Below the pieces are notes generated by a model, which made no database searches, was not told where the DNA came from, and saw only the letters and a list, made by a program, of their open reading frames with translations. This document shows positions 49,359-56,973 of a stretch of 64,000 nt of DNA, one piece after another. Origin of the DNA: Bacillota bacterium (GTDB lineage: Bacteria > Bacillota > Clostridia > Christensenellales > JAEXRW01); assembly GCA_023454175.1 (NCBI GenBank), contig JAEXRW010000025.1:248001-312000 (forward strand), given 5' to 3'. Positions within the stretch are counted from its first letter, which is position 1; each line of letters starts with the position of its first letter. Position numbers and translations under genes: made by a program.

Positions 49359-49745
49359 TCAGCCAAGTACGCCTGCCACGGTCTCAATGAGCGCTGTAAC
49401 GATCGGCAAAGTCATCACGGCCATGATGACTTTGCTTCCCATCTCCACCTTGGCGCCTATGGCGGTTTCACCCGCGTCATTGCATACGCGCACGCCCAGT
49501 TCTGCGACATATGCGATGCCGATGATCTTTAAAACCACATTGAAATACAGCAAATTGACATTGTATTTGGTAGCGATCCGCGTTATGTACTGTATAACCG
49601 ATGCTATGTTTGAAAGCACTGCAAAAGCGATAAGGGCTGCCGCCACAAGACTTACCTGTATTGCCATTTCGGGTTTGGATGTTCTCAGCACCAGGGCTAT
49701 GACAACAGCCATAACGCCTATGGCAACGATCTGGAAAACCTGCAT
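49359..49745 (-). CDS. spoIIIAD: stage III sporulation protein AD
   Basis: This 128-residue protein has four hydrophobic segments and the SpoIIIAD features FQIVAIGVMAVVIALVLRTSKPE and IGIAYVAELGVRVCNDAGETAIGAKVEM (first residues as landmark). It resembles export-gate components of type III secretion systems. It sits between spoIIIAC and spoIIIAE. Confidence 0.95.
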   Translation of the reverse strand: MQVFQIVAIGVMAVVIALVLRTSKPEMAIQVSLVAAALIAFAVLSNIASVIQYITRIATKYNVNLLYFNVVLKIIGIAYVAELGVRVCNDAGETAIGAKVEMGSKVIMAVMTLPIVTALIETVAGVLG

Positions 49746-49765
49746 GCGTAAATCTGCTCCTTGCT

Positions 49766-49963
49766 TCAGTACAGCTGGAAAATGCTTTTAACGCTCTGAA
49801 ACAGACCGCTGACGAGGTTGATGACCATCAAAAGCACGATCACCAGGCCGGCTATGGTCGTCATCATGGCCATTTCCTCTCTCCCGGAACGGATCAGCAC
49901 CTGGTTGAGCACTGCAACCAGAATCCCTATCGCTGCGATTTTAAATACCATGTCAACTCCCAT
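49766..49963 (-). CDS. spoIIIAC: stage III sporulation protein AC
   Basis: This 65-residue protein has two membrane helices and a conserved VDMVFKIAAIGILVAVLNQVL N-terminus (landmark shortened: MGVDMVFKIAAIGILVA). It is a small subunit of the SpoIIIA complex, and its length equals that of the usual family. Confidence 0.94.
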   Translation of the reverse strand: MGVDMVFKIAAIGILVAVLNQVLIRSGREEMAMMTTIAGLVIVLLMVINLVSGLFQSVKSIFQLY

Positions 49964-49982
49964 TTTGAAAGCGTCCTCCTTA

Positions 49983-50513
49983 TCAAATCAGCAGAATGGC
50001 AACAAATAAACCGCCCATGACGCCCAATGTCCTGTATAGCTTCGACTTCTTTTTACAGGTCTCTTCCGCCGCAGCTATTGCATTTCGCAAATTGATTTCA
50101 ATGTACTCAAAGTTCTTTTTCTGGTTCTCCCAGTCGGTGGCCCCGAGATGCTTGGAAAAATCCAGGAGCATTTCGATATCACCCTTGTTCAGGGACGCAA
50201 CGGCATCGTCCGTTTTTGCTTTCTCTGCCAGCAGCCGATGGAAAACGGCTTCCACCGGTACCCCGGTTTTCCCCTCCAATTCGTCAGCAAGCGTTTCAAA
50301 GAACCGCTGCGCATTGTTTTGCGTTTTTTTCCCGGCTGCATGGATGGCGTCTGCCAGCGGAATCCCCGCATACCGCATTTCGATCTCCAGGCGCCGGATA
50401 AACGCCAAAATCTCTTCGAGGATCCGGAATCGCGTATTCAGCTTTTTTGAATAAAGGAAACCCAATATGGTGCATCCGGCAAACACCGCCGCAATGGCTA
50501 TGTATTTAATCAT
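49983..50513 (-). CDS. spoIIIAB: stage III sporulation protein AB
   Basis: This 176-residue protein has terminal membrane helices and a helical soluble middle with SKKLNTRFRILEEILAFIRRLE, LLDFSKHLGATDWENQKKNFEYIE and a KSKLYRTLGVMGGLFVAILLI C-terminus (landmarks shortened where needed). It resembles GspF-type secretion proteins. Confidence 0.94.
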   Translation of the reverse strand: MIKYIAIAAVFAGCTILGFLYSKKLNTRFRILEEILAFIRRLEIEMRYAGIPLADAIHAAGKKTQNNAQRFFETLADELEGKTGVPVEAVFHRLLAEKAKTDDAVASLNKGDIEMLLDFSKHLGATDWENQKKNFEYIEINLRNAIAAAEETCKKKSKLYRTLGVMGGLFVAILLI

Positions 50514-50527
50514 TTATCATCCCGCCG

Positions 50528-51508
50528 TTATTTGAAAGGTACGTTGGTCACCATCTCATTTGTCCTGCAGTCGAATACGCTTTCCACCGTTCCGATCCCA
50601 AGGCTCAGGCCCAGTATGACCAGTCGTTCAAAGATCTTTTCCTGCATCATCGTGCGCAGGACGGGCCGCATTTCGAGTTCAGCCATCGAGGCTGCATGCG
50701 CCGACGCTATGACTTTGACTCCCGCGTTCAGGGCTTCGCGGACAGCCTGTACGTCTTCGGCCCTTCCGAGTTCGTCTGTGATGATGATATTGGGGGACAT
50801 GGTCCGCAGCACCATCATGATGCCCTCGGCCTTCGGACACCCATCCAACACATCCGTCATGGTCCCGATATCATTTTGCGGAACACCATTTCTGCAGCCT
50901 GCTATTTCGGATCTTTCATCCACGATGCACACTTTGACCGGTTTGCCCTCTCTCCCCGAAAACAGCCTGGCCAGATCCCGGAGCATCGTTGTTTTTCCAA
51001 GTCCGGGCGGTGATACGATCAGCGTATGATACGGCACCCCGCCGTCATCCGTGATGTATCCGATCAGGTTCTGCGCAGCGCCCATGATCTGGCGGCTGAT
51101 CCTGAAATTGAAGAAGGTACTGTTGACCAGCCTCCATCCGCCGTTGGCGTATACCGTTTTACCTGTCATTCCCACCCGGTACCCGCCGCGAAGCGTTATG
51201 TAGCCGCTGTTCAGTTCGCTTTCAAAGGCATAAACGGAATGTTCGGTGACGTTCATGAATATCGCCTGGCAATCCTCGCCGGTCATCACTTTCGACGCCT
51301 CGTCTTCGATGAAGTTCGCAGCCCCGTCTTCCATCACACCCATTTCGTTCCTGTACAGGAGGGAAACTGGCATGCCCACCCTGACCCTGATCTCTTCCAG
51401 GCTGTTTTTGACCGGAACGGGCAGGCCGGCCAGCATCTCCCGCTTTCCCTGCGGGAACACAGGCAAAAGGTCTTCCTCCCACCGGGTGCATGCCTCCACC
51501 TTCTTCAC
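50528..51508 (-). CDS. spoIIIAA: stage III sporulation protein AA (ATPase)
   Basis: This 326-residue secretion-type ATPase has Walker A SPPGLGKTTM near residue 165, Walker B NIIITDELGR near 232, and the SpoIIIAA signature CIVDERSEIAGCRNGVPQND. It is the only energy-providing subunit of the SpoIIIA complex. The start is a GTG with AGGA close upstream at short spacing, and a slightly downstream start cannot be excluded. It is the first gene of an eight-gene operon, expected to be sigma-E dependent. Confidence 0.95.
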   Translation of the reverse strand: MKKVEACTRWEEDLLPVFPQGKREMLAGLPVPVKNSLEEIRVRVGMPVSLLYRNEMGVMEDGAANFIEDEASKVMTGEDCQAIFMNVTEHSVYAFESELNSGYITLRGGYRVGMTGKTVYANGGWRLVNSTFFNFRISRQIMGAAQNLIGYITDDGGVPYHTLIVSPPGLGKTTMLRDLARLFSGREGKPVKVCIVDERSEIAGCRNGVPQNDIGTMTDVLDGCPKAEGIMMVLRTMSPNIIITDELGRAEDVQAVREALNAGVKVIASAHAASMAELEMRPVLRTMMQEKIFERLVILGLSLGIGTVESVFDCRTNEMVTNVPFK

Positions 51509-51523
51509 CGTCCTGTCTGCCGA

Positions 51524-51553
51524 TATATATGACTGTTTGTGATGACTTATTAC
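51524..51553 (-). promoter_or_regulatory. possible sigma-E promoter of the spoIIIA operon
   Basis: On the minus strand GTAATAA (51547-51553) and CATATATA (51524-51531), 15 nt apart, loosely match the sigma-E pattern KMATAWW / CATACAMT. The match is imperfect, and the start codon is only 16 nt after the -10. Confidence 0.3.
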
Positions 51554-51565
51554 ATGCTTGTATGC

Positions 51566-51605
51566 ATATAACAGGAACCGCCTTTAAAGGCGGTTCCTGT
51601 TATAT
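51566..51605. repeat. perfect 40-nt palindrome upstream of spoIIIA
   Basis: Two 20-nt arms (51566-51585 and 51586-51605) are exact reverse complements centred on TTTAAA, giving a strong hairpin with core CAGGAACCGCC/GGCGGTTCCTG. It lies 50 nt after the stop of the CD1247-type gene and 58 nt before spoIIIAA. No T-tract follows on either strand, so it is an atypical terminator, or a boundary or processing hairpin. Confidence 0.7.
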
Positions 51606-51654
51606 GTTTCAATAATCGTTATTCAGTTCAGGATGCAATTTCGTATGTGGTGTA

Positions 51655-52026
51655 TCAGTTTACCGTCAAGTCTGTTTGCTTATTGATCAGCCCGTTGCAG
51701 TTTGGGCATATGATGTCATTGTTCTCGATACCTTCCACGGTTTCGATGCTGATGATATCATGGCAGTTGGGGCATTCGATCTGCAGCATGTCTTCCGGGG
51801 ACTCCCCAAAAAATTCACACTCGAGATCAGCCAGGTCCTGGTCTATGCTCTCCACGTACTTATCGATCTCATTCTGGGCGCTCTGCATCTGCTCGATGGT
51901 TCTTGTGATATCATCCAGCACTTCAATGATGCCGAGCAGGATCTTGCCCTCCCGGGTATCCTGCCGCCCTTTCAGCCCTTCGACCAGTCCGCGAAGGTAT
52001 GCCACCCTTTCAGTGAGATATGCCAA
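51655..52026 (-). CDS. CD1247 N-terminal-domain protein with zinc ribbon
   Basis: This 123-residue protein has a helical N-terminal half (MAYLTERVAYLRGLVEGLKG, the CD1247-type start). An acidic middle follows (ESIDQDLADLECEFFGE), and a C-terminal zinc ribbon has CPNCHD and CPNCNG about 22 residues apart. The function is unknown. The TTG at 52026 is preferred because AAGGAG lies 11 nt upstream and relatives start here. An ATG at 52074 overlapping the efp stop is the alternative. It forms a two-gene unit with efp. Confidence 0.78.
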   Translation of the reverse strand: MAYLTERVAYLRGLVEGLKGRQDTREGKILLGIIEVLDDITRTIEQMQSAQNEIDKYVESIDQDLADLECEFFGESPEDMLQIECPNCHDIISIETVEGIENNDIICPNCNGLINKQTDLTVN

Positions 52027-52073
52027 TCCTTTGCGTTCTCCTTCCTGCCCAGCCCTAAATCCTATGGTGCCCA

Positions 52074-52631
52074 TCAGGCTCTTTCCATATACTCCCCTGT
52101 CCGCGTATCCACCCGGATCTTGTCACCGGTATTGACGAAGAGCGGCACCATGATTTTGGCGCCTGTTTCCACGATGGCGGGCTTGTTGCCGGCAGTAGCC
52201 GTATCACCCTTGAAACCAGGCTCGGTCTCCGTGATCACCAGCTCTACAAAGTTCGGCGGCTCCACGGAAAAAGCGGACCCTTTGAAGAACTTGATGGTCA
52301 CATTCATGTTCTCCTTCATGTATGGCAGCGCATCCTCCACCTGTTCATGGTTCAAGGGCAGCTGCTCATAGGTCTCATTATCCATGAAATACCACAATGA
52401 ACCATCGTTATAAAGATATTGCATTTCGCGTTTCTCCACCAAAGCTTTGGGGAGCTTTTCTGAAGGGTTGAATGTCCGTTCCAGCACGGCCCCGGTCATG
52501 ACGTTTTTGATCTTGGTTCTGACAAAGGCGGCGCCTTTTCCAGGCTTCACATGCTGAAAGTCCACGATGACCCAGACTTGTCCATCGATTTCAACCGTTA
52601 CGCCTTTGCGAAATTCTCCAGCTGACAGCAT
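52074..52631 (-). CDS. efp: translation elongation factor P
   Basis: This 185-residue three-domain protein begins LSAGEFRKGVTVEIDG. Its tip loop PGKGAAF carries Lys32, the site of modification in many EF-Ps, and the C-terminal domain reads PLFVNTGDKIRVDTRTGEYMERA (landmark GDKIRVDTRTGEYMERA). It rescues ribosomes at polyproline. It lies 21 nt downstream of the M24 peptidase gene, a very common pairing in Firmicutes. Confidence 0.97.
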   Translation of the reverse strand: MLSAGEFRKGVTVEIDGQVWVIVDFQHVKPGKGAAFVRTKIKNVMTGAVLERTFNPSEKLPKALVEKREMQYLYNDGSLWYFMDNETYEQLPLNHEQVEDALPYMKENMNVTIKFFKGSAFSVEPPNFVELVITETEPGFKGDTATAGNKPAIVETGAKIMVPLFVNTGDKIRVDTRTGEYMERA

Positions 52632-52652
52632 TTGCTCAATTCCTCCGGTTCA

Positions 52653-53717
52653 TTATATTTCAAGCAGTTTTTTATCTGACCCCGTCAGGTTTACATGCCC
52701 GTTTTCCTTTATGATGCACAGGTCTTCGATCCTTACCCCGCCAAGTCCTTCAATGTATATACCCGGTTCCACCGTGATGGACATGTTGGTTTCAAGTATT
52801 TCTTCATACCTGGGTGAAAGCCGCGGGTCTTCATGGATCTCCAGGCCCACGCTGTGTCCCAGCCCGTGCCCGAAATTGCTTCCGTAACCGGCAGCGGAAA
52901 TGATGTTTCGCGCCACCGCATCCACTTGCGCTCCCGTTTTCCCGGCGCTGAGGGCTTCCAGGGCGGCCAGCTGTGCCGAAAGCACGATGTCGTATATTTT
53001 CCGCATTTGCCCGGGGGCCTTGCCGATGGCCACCGTCCGCGTCATATCCGAGCAGTAACCACTCACTTCGCAGCCGAAATCCAGGACGACCATGTCGCCG
53101 TTTTGAAATTTCCGCAGGGTCGGCACGGCATGGCACAGGGCGGAATTTGGCCCGCTTGCGACGATGGGTTCAAACGACTGGGTACTCGCACGTTTTCGGA
53201 AGAAATAATCGATCTCCGCCGCGATATCGCTTTCGCAGACTCCCGGTTTGATGAGACTGAGGATGTGCAGAAAAGCCTCATCGGTTTTCTTTGCAGCCAG
53301 TCCCATGTTTTTGATCTCATCTTCGTCCTTGTACATTCGCAGCGTTTCGAGCATACTCCCCATGGGGATCAGCCTGCAGCCCGGGAAAGCTTCCTTCATC
53401 TCGCCGTATTCCTTGAAACTCACCTTGGTGTCCTCGAAGAGGATGCGTCTGATCCTGTGCTTCTCGAGATACCCGGCGATGAGCCTTTTCTCTTCCCCGG
53501 ATGTTTCCTGTATTACCTCAAAATCAGGCGCCTGTCCATGGGCCTGAATGGTATAGCGGAAATCCGTGAAGAGGTACCTTTTTGCGGCGGTAATCAGAAG
53601 CTTTGCATTGGAGCCGGAAAATCCGCTGAAATACCGGTAATTTGTCCGGCTTGTGACCAGGCATGCATCGGCTCCCGATTGTTCCATTTTGGTTAAAAGC
53701 GCCCGTATTCGGTTCAT
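52653..53717 (-). CDS. Xaa-Pro aminopeptidase-like M24 metallopeptidase
   Basis: This 354-residue protein has a creatinase-like N-terminal domain and a pita-bread catalytic domain with all five metal ligands: two Asp in LDFGCEVSGYCSDMTR, His in GHGLGHSVGLEIHE, Glu in TVEPGIYIEG and Glu in GVRIEDL. It removes N-terminal residues next to proline. Its neighbour efp handles proline-rich translation. ATG 53717 is chosen, with TTGGAA upstream. Confidence 0.94.
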   Translation of the reverse strand: MNRIRALLTKMEQSGADACLVTSRTNYRYFSGFSGSNAKLLITAAKRYLFTDFRYTIQAHGQAPDFEVIQETSGEEKRLIAGYLEKHRIRRILFEDTKVSFKEYGEMKEAFPGCRLIPMGSMLETLRMYKDEDEIKNMGLAAKKTDEAFLHILSLIKPGVCESDIAAEIDYFFRKRASTQSFEPIVASGPNSALCHAVPTLRKFQNGDMVVLDFGCEVSGYCSDMTRTVAIGKAPGQMRKIYDIVLSAQLAALEALSAGKTGAQVDAVARNIISAAGYGSNFGHGLGHSVGLEIHEDPRLSPRYEEILETNMSITVEPGIYIEGLGGVRIEDLCIIKENGHVNLTGSDKKLLEI

Positions 53718-53789
53718 ATAACAAGATTCCAATTAATAAATCACCCCGCAACATTCTACCAAATGGAGGCATGATAACGCAACGAACTT

Positions 53790-54638
53790 TTACACAAGGC
53801 CGTATATCTTTTTCATTTGCATGGCATCCTCCGCCATATTGCCGCTGGATTCGCAGATAACGGTGGGACACAGCCCCCGGTTTTTCAGTTGTCTGGCCAG
53901 CGGTTCAAAATCGGGCCCGTAGCCCTCATCAATGAAATTCATATGGCGCTTTTCGCCCGCATCCGTATACTGGATCCTGCTGAAATGGATATGGAAATTC
54001 GATATGCGTTCTCTTCCCAGCCTTTTTTCCATGGTATCCAGGATATTGCTGTAATCGGCTTCGCTTTTCATCGCGCCATGGTCCCTGGCGTGGAGATGGC
54101 CGAAGTCGATACAAGGTATCAGTTTTTCATGGGATTCGCAGATCTCCATTGTTTCATCCAGGGAGCCCAGCTGGCTCGGTTTTCCCATCGTTTCGGGACA
54201 AATCGCTATATCTCCATAACCGCCGTCCTCCATTTTTGCCAGTGCGATACCGATCCGTTCAATCGCCAGTTTAACGGTCTGTTCCCTGTCCTGGCCCGAT
54301 GCGGAGCCGGGATGAAAGATGATCCTTGCAGCGCCCATCCATTTGGCGGCACGTGCAGATTCAAGGATATACCGGTAATTGTTTTTTTCCTTGTCTTCTT
54401 CCAGCGTGGCAAAATTGATATAATACGGCGCATGCAGGCTCAGCGCCATGCCGTATTCCGCCATGACCGATCCGATTTCATTGGCGGTGGGCTCTGAGAT
54501 CCTTACCCCTTTGCCGAAGGAATATTCAAAAGCATCGAGACCCATTTCGTAGAGCCATTTGGGCGCCTGTTTTGTTGAAGTGTAGCCTTGATCATAAAAG
54601 GACTGCGAATTGCCCGAAGGACCGAATCTGATCTTCAT
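53790..54638 (-). CDS. endonuclease IV-like TIM-barrel protein
   Basis: This 282-residue protein begins MKIRFGPSGNSQSFYDQGY and has the AP endonuclease family 2 pattern: HAPYYINFAT, IIFHPGSASGQ, ICPETMGKPSQLGSL, CIDFGHLHARD, NFHIHFSRIQY and VICESSGNMAEDA. These supply His, Glu and Asp zinc ligands. It is thus close to Nfo, which incises abasic sites. Slight divergence (HIHFSRIQY for the usual HLNDS-type segment) leaves the substrate open. It lies between sigK and the M24 peptidase gene. Confidence 0.85.
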   Translation of the reverse strand: MKIRFGPSGNSQSFYDQGYTSTKQAPKWLYEMGLDAFEYSFGKGVRISEPTANEIGSVMAEYGMALSLHAPYYINFATLEEDKEKNNYRYILESARAAKWMGAARIIFHPGSASGQDREQTVKLAIERIGIALAKMEDGGYGDIAICPETMGKPSQLGSLDETMEICESHEKLIPCIDFGHLHARDHGAMKSEADYSNILDTMEKRLGRERISNFHIHFSRIQYTDAGEKRHMNFIDEGYGPDFEPLARQLKNRGLCPTVICESSGNMAEDAMQMKKIYGLV

Positions 54639-54662
54639 TTGCATGACCGCCGTTTCATTTGT

Positions 54663-55349
54663 TTATTGCATCTCCGTGCTCATCTTGGAAAGCGCCTTCT
54701 TTTCTATTCTTGACACATATGAACGCGATATCCCCAAATGTTTGGCTATTTCGCGCTGCGGCAGACAGGTCCCGCACAGAAGACCGTATCGTAATTCAAG
54801 GACATACCGTTCCCTTTTTGTCAGGACGGAGCGCATCTTCTCATACAGTTTGGCAAGCTGCAGCTTCAGTTCGACTTCATCCAGTACCGTATCGGGTTCG
54901 GTACCGAGTATATCCATCAGGGATATCTGGTTTCCTTCCCCGTCCACGCCGATGGGGTCGTTCAGCAGGATCTCGCCTTTCTGCTTTTTACCGGACCGCA
55001 TCGCCATCAGGATCTCATTTTCGATGCACCGGATGGCATACGTGGCGAGCTGGGTGCCTTTATGCCGGTTGTATGTATTGACAGCCTTGATCAGACCGAT
55101 CGTGCCGATGGATATCAGATCTTCCGTATCCGCACCCGGTGAGGAATATTTCTTGACGACATGGGCCACAAGCCGCATGTTTCTCTCTATGAGTATGCAT
55201 TTGGCTTTTTCGTCCCCGTGGAGATACTTTTCAAGGTACTCGCTTTCCTCTTCGGGGGTCATGGGCTTGGGGAAGGAGGAACCATTGGCTACATATGAGA
55301 TAAAAAGAAGCAGTTCCCTGATTGCAGAGACAATACCATCAAAAAACAT
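54663..55349 (-). CDS. sigK: RNA polymerase sporulation sigma factor SigK (intact)
   Basis: This 228-residue protein has an N-terminal hydrophobic pro-sequence (FFDGIVSAIRELLLFISYV) before the FPKP where mature sigma-K begins, region 2 (NMRLVAHVVKKY, DLISIGTIGLIKAVNTY) and region 4 (YGLLCGTCLPQREIAKHLGISRSYVSRIEKKAL; landmark QREIAKHLGISRSYVSRIEK). It drives late mother-cell genes after the pro-peptide is cut. The gene is continuous, so there is no skin element here. The 50-nt segment before the start forms an inverted repeat that ends at the start codon. Confidence 0.96.
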   Translation of the reverse strand: MFFDGIVSAIRELLLFISYVANGSSFPKPMTPEEESEYLEKYLHGDEKAKCILIERNMRLVAHVVKKYSSPGADTEDLISIGTIGLIKAVNTYNRHKGTQLATYAIRCIENEILMAMRSGKKQKGEILLNDPIGVDGEGNQISLMDILGTEPDTVLDEVELKLQLAKLYEKMRSVLTKRERYVLELRYGLLCGTCLPQREIAKHLGISRSYVSRIEKKALSKMSTEMQ

Positions 55350-55399
55350 AATGCGGCATCCCCCAACATTTACACGTCACTTTAATTTTATGCCGCATT
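55350..55399 (-). promoter_or_regulatory. inverted repeat enclosing the sigK leader and ribosome binding site
   Basis: AATGCGGCAT (55350-55359) and ATGCCGCATT (55390-55399) pair perfectly. On the minus-strand RNA the 3' arm ends where AUG UUU UUU begins, and the loop holds GGGGG, the ribosome binding site. CATAAAAT within the 5' part resembles a sigma-E -10. It could be a terminator for mltG, a translation control element, or both. Confidence 0.5.
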
Positions 55400-55447
55400 T
55401 TCGATTACGTTGTCTGTCCAAGAACCTATTCGGATGAGACCCGTGCC

Positions 55448-56602
55448 TTATTTACTGTGTGCTTTGTCGTATTCCTCCCAGAGCGGCTTGTATTTGGCCA
55501 CCTGCTTTTTGTGATCGGACAGTGTTTTGGAGAAGACCAGTTTCCCGGACTCGGGTTCGGCGCTGCAGAAAAACAGATAACCCTGTTTCATGAAATCCTC
55601 ATCAGGATACAGGGCCGCCTGAATGGCATCCTTGCCGGGATTGCAGACCGGTCCGAGCGGAAGACCGGGGTATTTGTACGTATTATACGGCGAATCCACC
55701 GATGTATCGTTGTTGGTCAGCGCGAGCCGTCCCGTACCGGTAATATAGTGGATCGTCACGTCCGACTCCAGCTTCATGTTCTTTTGCAGGCGTGCATGGA
55801 AAACGGCCGACAGCTTTTTAAAATCTTCGGTTTTCCCCTCTTTTTCTATGAGTGAAGCAAGCGTTATCATCTGGTCAATGGTCATATTCAGATCCTGCAT
55901 GCGCGCGATGTCTTTATCGGCAAATACATCGGAAAACCGGTTCAGCATCTTTTTGATGATCATTTCCTCGGTGGAGTCGGTATAGACTTCGTATGTGTCG
56001 GGGAAAAGATAACCTTCCAGTTTGAAGATGCGTTTTGTATCGTCCGGATTGTTCAGGCCCGATATGAAGTCATAATCGGCAAAACTGCCACCCGACCGGC
56101 ACAGTTCGAAGAATTTGTTTTTGTCCGAAAGAAGATGGTTTTTCAAAAGGATATTCGCAATGTCTTCAATGGTCATCCCTTCGGTTATGGTGAAATTCAG
56201 GACATTGGTAGAGGATTCCCCGGTTTTGAGCTTGCCTACGATCTCTTCAAGCGTCATGCTTTTATTGAACTGGTAAACGCCTGCCTTGATTTTTGCGCCC
56301 TGGTCAAACACATCCACATACAATTTGAATGCGGCGGCGCTCCGGATGATGCCTGCGTCCTCTAGTTTTTTTGCGATGGTCTGCGTGGAGGAGCCGCGCT
56401 TGACTTCCACCGTATAATCGGTCTTGTCCCCGGCTGCAACAGGCAGGATAAAGCGGTTTTCGACGAAACTCCAGCCGCCCCAGACCAGAAGCGCCACCAG
56501 CCCGAGGCTGATGATAAAAATGATGAGCGGCCGTACGATCCTCCATGCCAGGCTGTCGTATAATTTTTTTGTTTTCATACCGGGATCGGAAGATACGGAC
56601 AT
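55448..56602 (-). CDS. mltG: endolytic murein transglycosylase MltG
   Basis: This 384-residue protein has one membrane helix (about residues 25-47), a LysM-like region (VKRGSSTQTIAKKLEDAGIIRS) and the YceG catalytic domain. The domain has FTITEGMTIEDIA, LEGYLFPDTYEV, the catalytic Glu in LASLIEKEGK, and SPYNTYKYPGLPLGPVCNPG near the end. It cuts nascent glycan strands at the membrane. It is preceded by ylbF and rnj. Confidence 0.95.
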   Translation of the reverse strand: MSVSSDPGMKTKKLYDSLAWRIVRPLIIFIISLGLVALLVWGGWSFVENRFILPVAAGDKTDYTVEVKRGSSTQTIAKKLEDAGIIRSAAAFKLYVDVFDQGAKIKAGVYQFNKSMTLEEIVGKLKTGESSTNVLNFTITEGMTIEDIANILLKNHLLSDKNKFFELCRSGGSFADYDFISGLNNPDDTKRIFKLEGYLFPDTYEVYTDSTEEMIIKKMLNRFSDVFADKDIARMQDLNMTIDQMITLASLIEKEGKTEDFKKLSAVFHARLQKNMKLESDVTIHYITGTGRLALTNNDTSVDSPYNTYKYPGLPLGPVCNPGKDAIQAALYPDEDFMKQGYLFFCSAEPESGKLVFSKTLSDHKKQVAKYKPLWEEYDKAHSK

Positions 56603-56625
56603 TTCGCCCCTCCAAGGAAGTTTTG

Positions 56626-56973
56626 CTAACCCTTCAAAAATGACAGATCCACTTCTGCCGCTTCTCCGATTATAGCATAAATATCGCTGAGAATCTGATG
56701 GAATCTTCTTTCAGCGATGAGGAATGCGGTGATTTCCGGGTTGAACTGAAGGATCGCCCCCAGCTTTTGGATGCGGTCCATCAGATCCGCTTCGGGCTGG
56801 CTCCCGCTTAAAAATGCCGCCTGGGCTTCAAACTGCATTTTCCTGTATTCCTCCACCAGGCTTGCGGCGCGCTCATCTGCATACACCTTGTCCTTGCCGG
56901 CCTTGTACTCCGCATATTCCGGGCTTTCCCTGATGAGTTTTGCCATTTCATGCGCCTTGTCATAGATGTACAT
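56626..56973 (-). CDS. YlbF/YmcA-family regulator
   Basis: This 115-residue helical protein has KAHEMAKLIRESPEYAEYKAGKDKV (first part as landmark) and FNPEITAFLIAERRFHQILSDIYAII. In Bacillus YlbF, YmcA and YaaT form a complex that affects RNase Y and Spo0A phosphorylation. It overlaps the rnj stop by 1 nt, so RNA decay and this adaptor are co-expressed. Confidence 0.88.
   Translation of the reverse strand: MYIYDKAHEMAKLIRESPEYAEYKAGKDKVYADERAASLVEEYRKMQFEAQAAFLSGSQPEADLMDRIQKLGAILQFNPEITAFLIAERRFHQILSDIYAIIGEAAEVDLSFLKG

Noticed and set aside
54663..55349. Skin-type element interrupting sigK
   Set aside because: The sigK frame is continuous from pro-sequence to region 4, and no recombinase or attachment repeats are seen.
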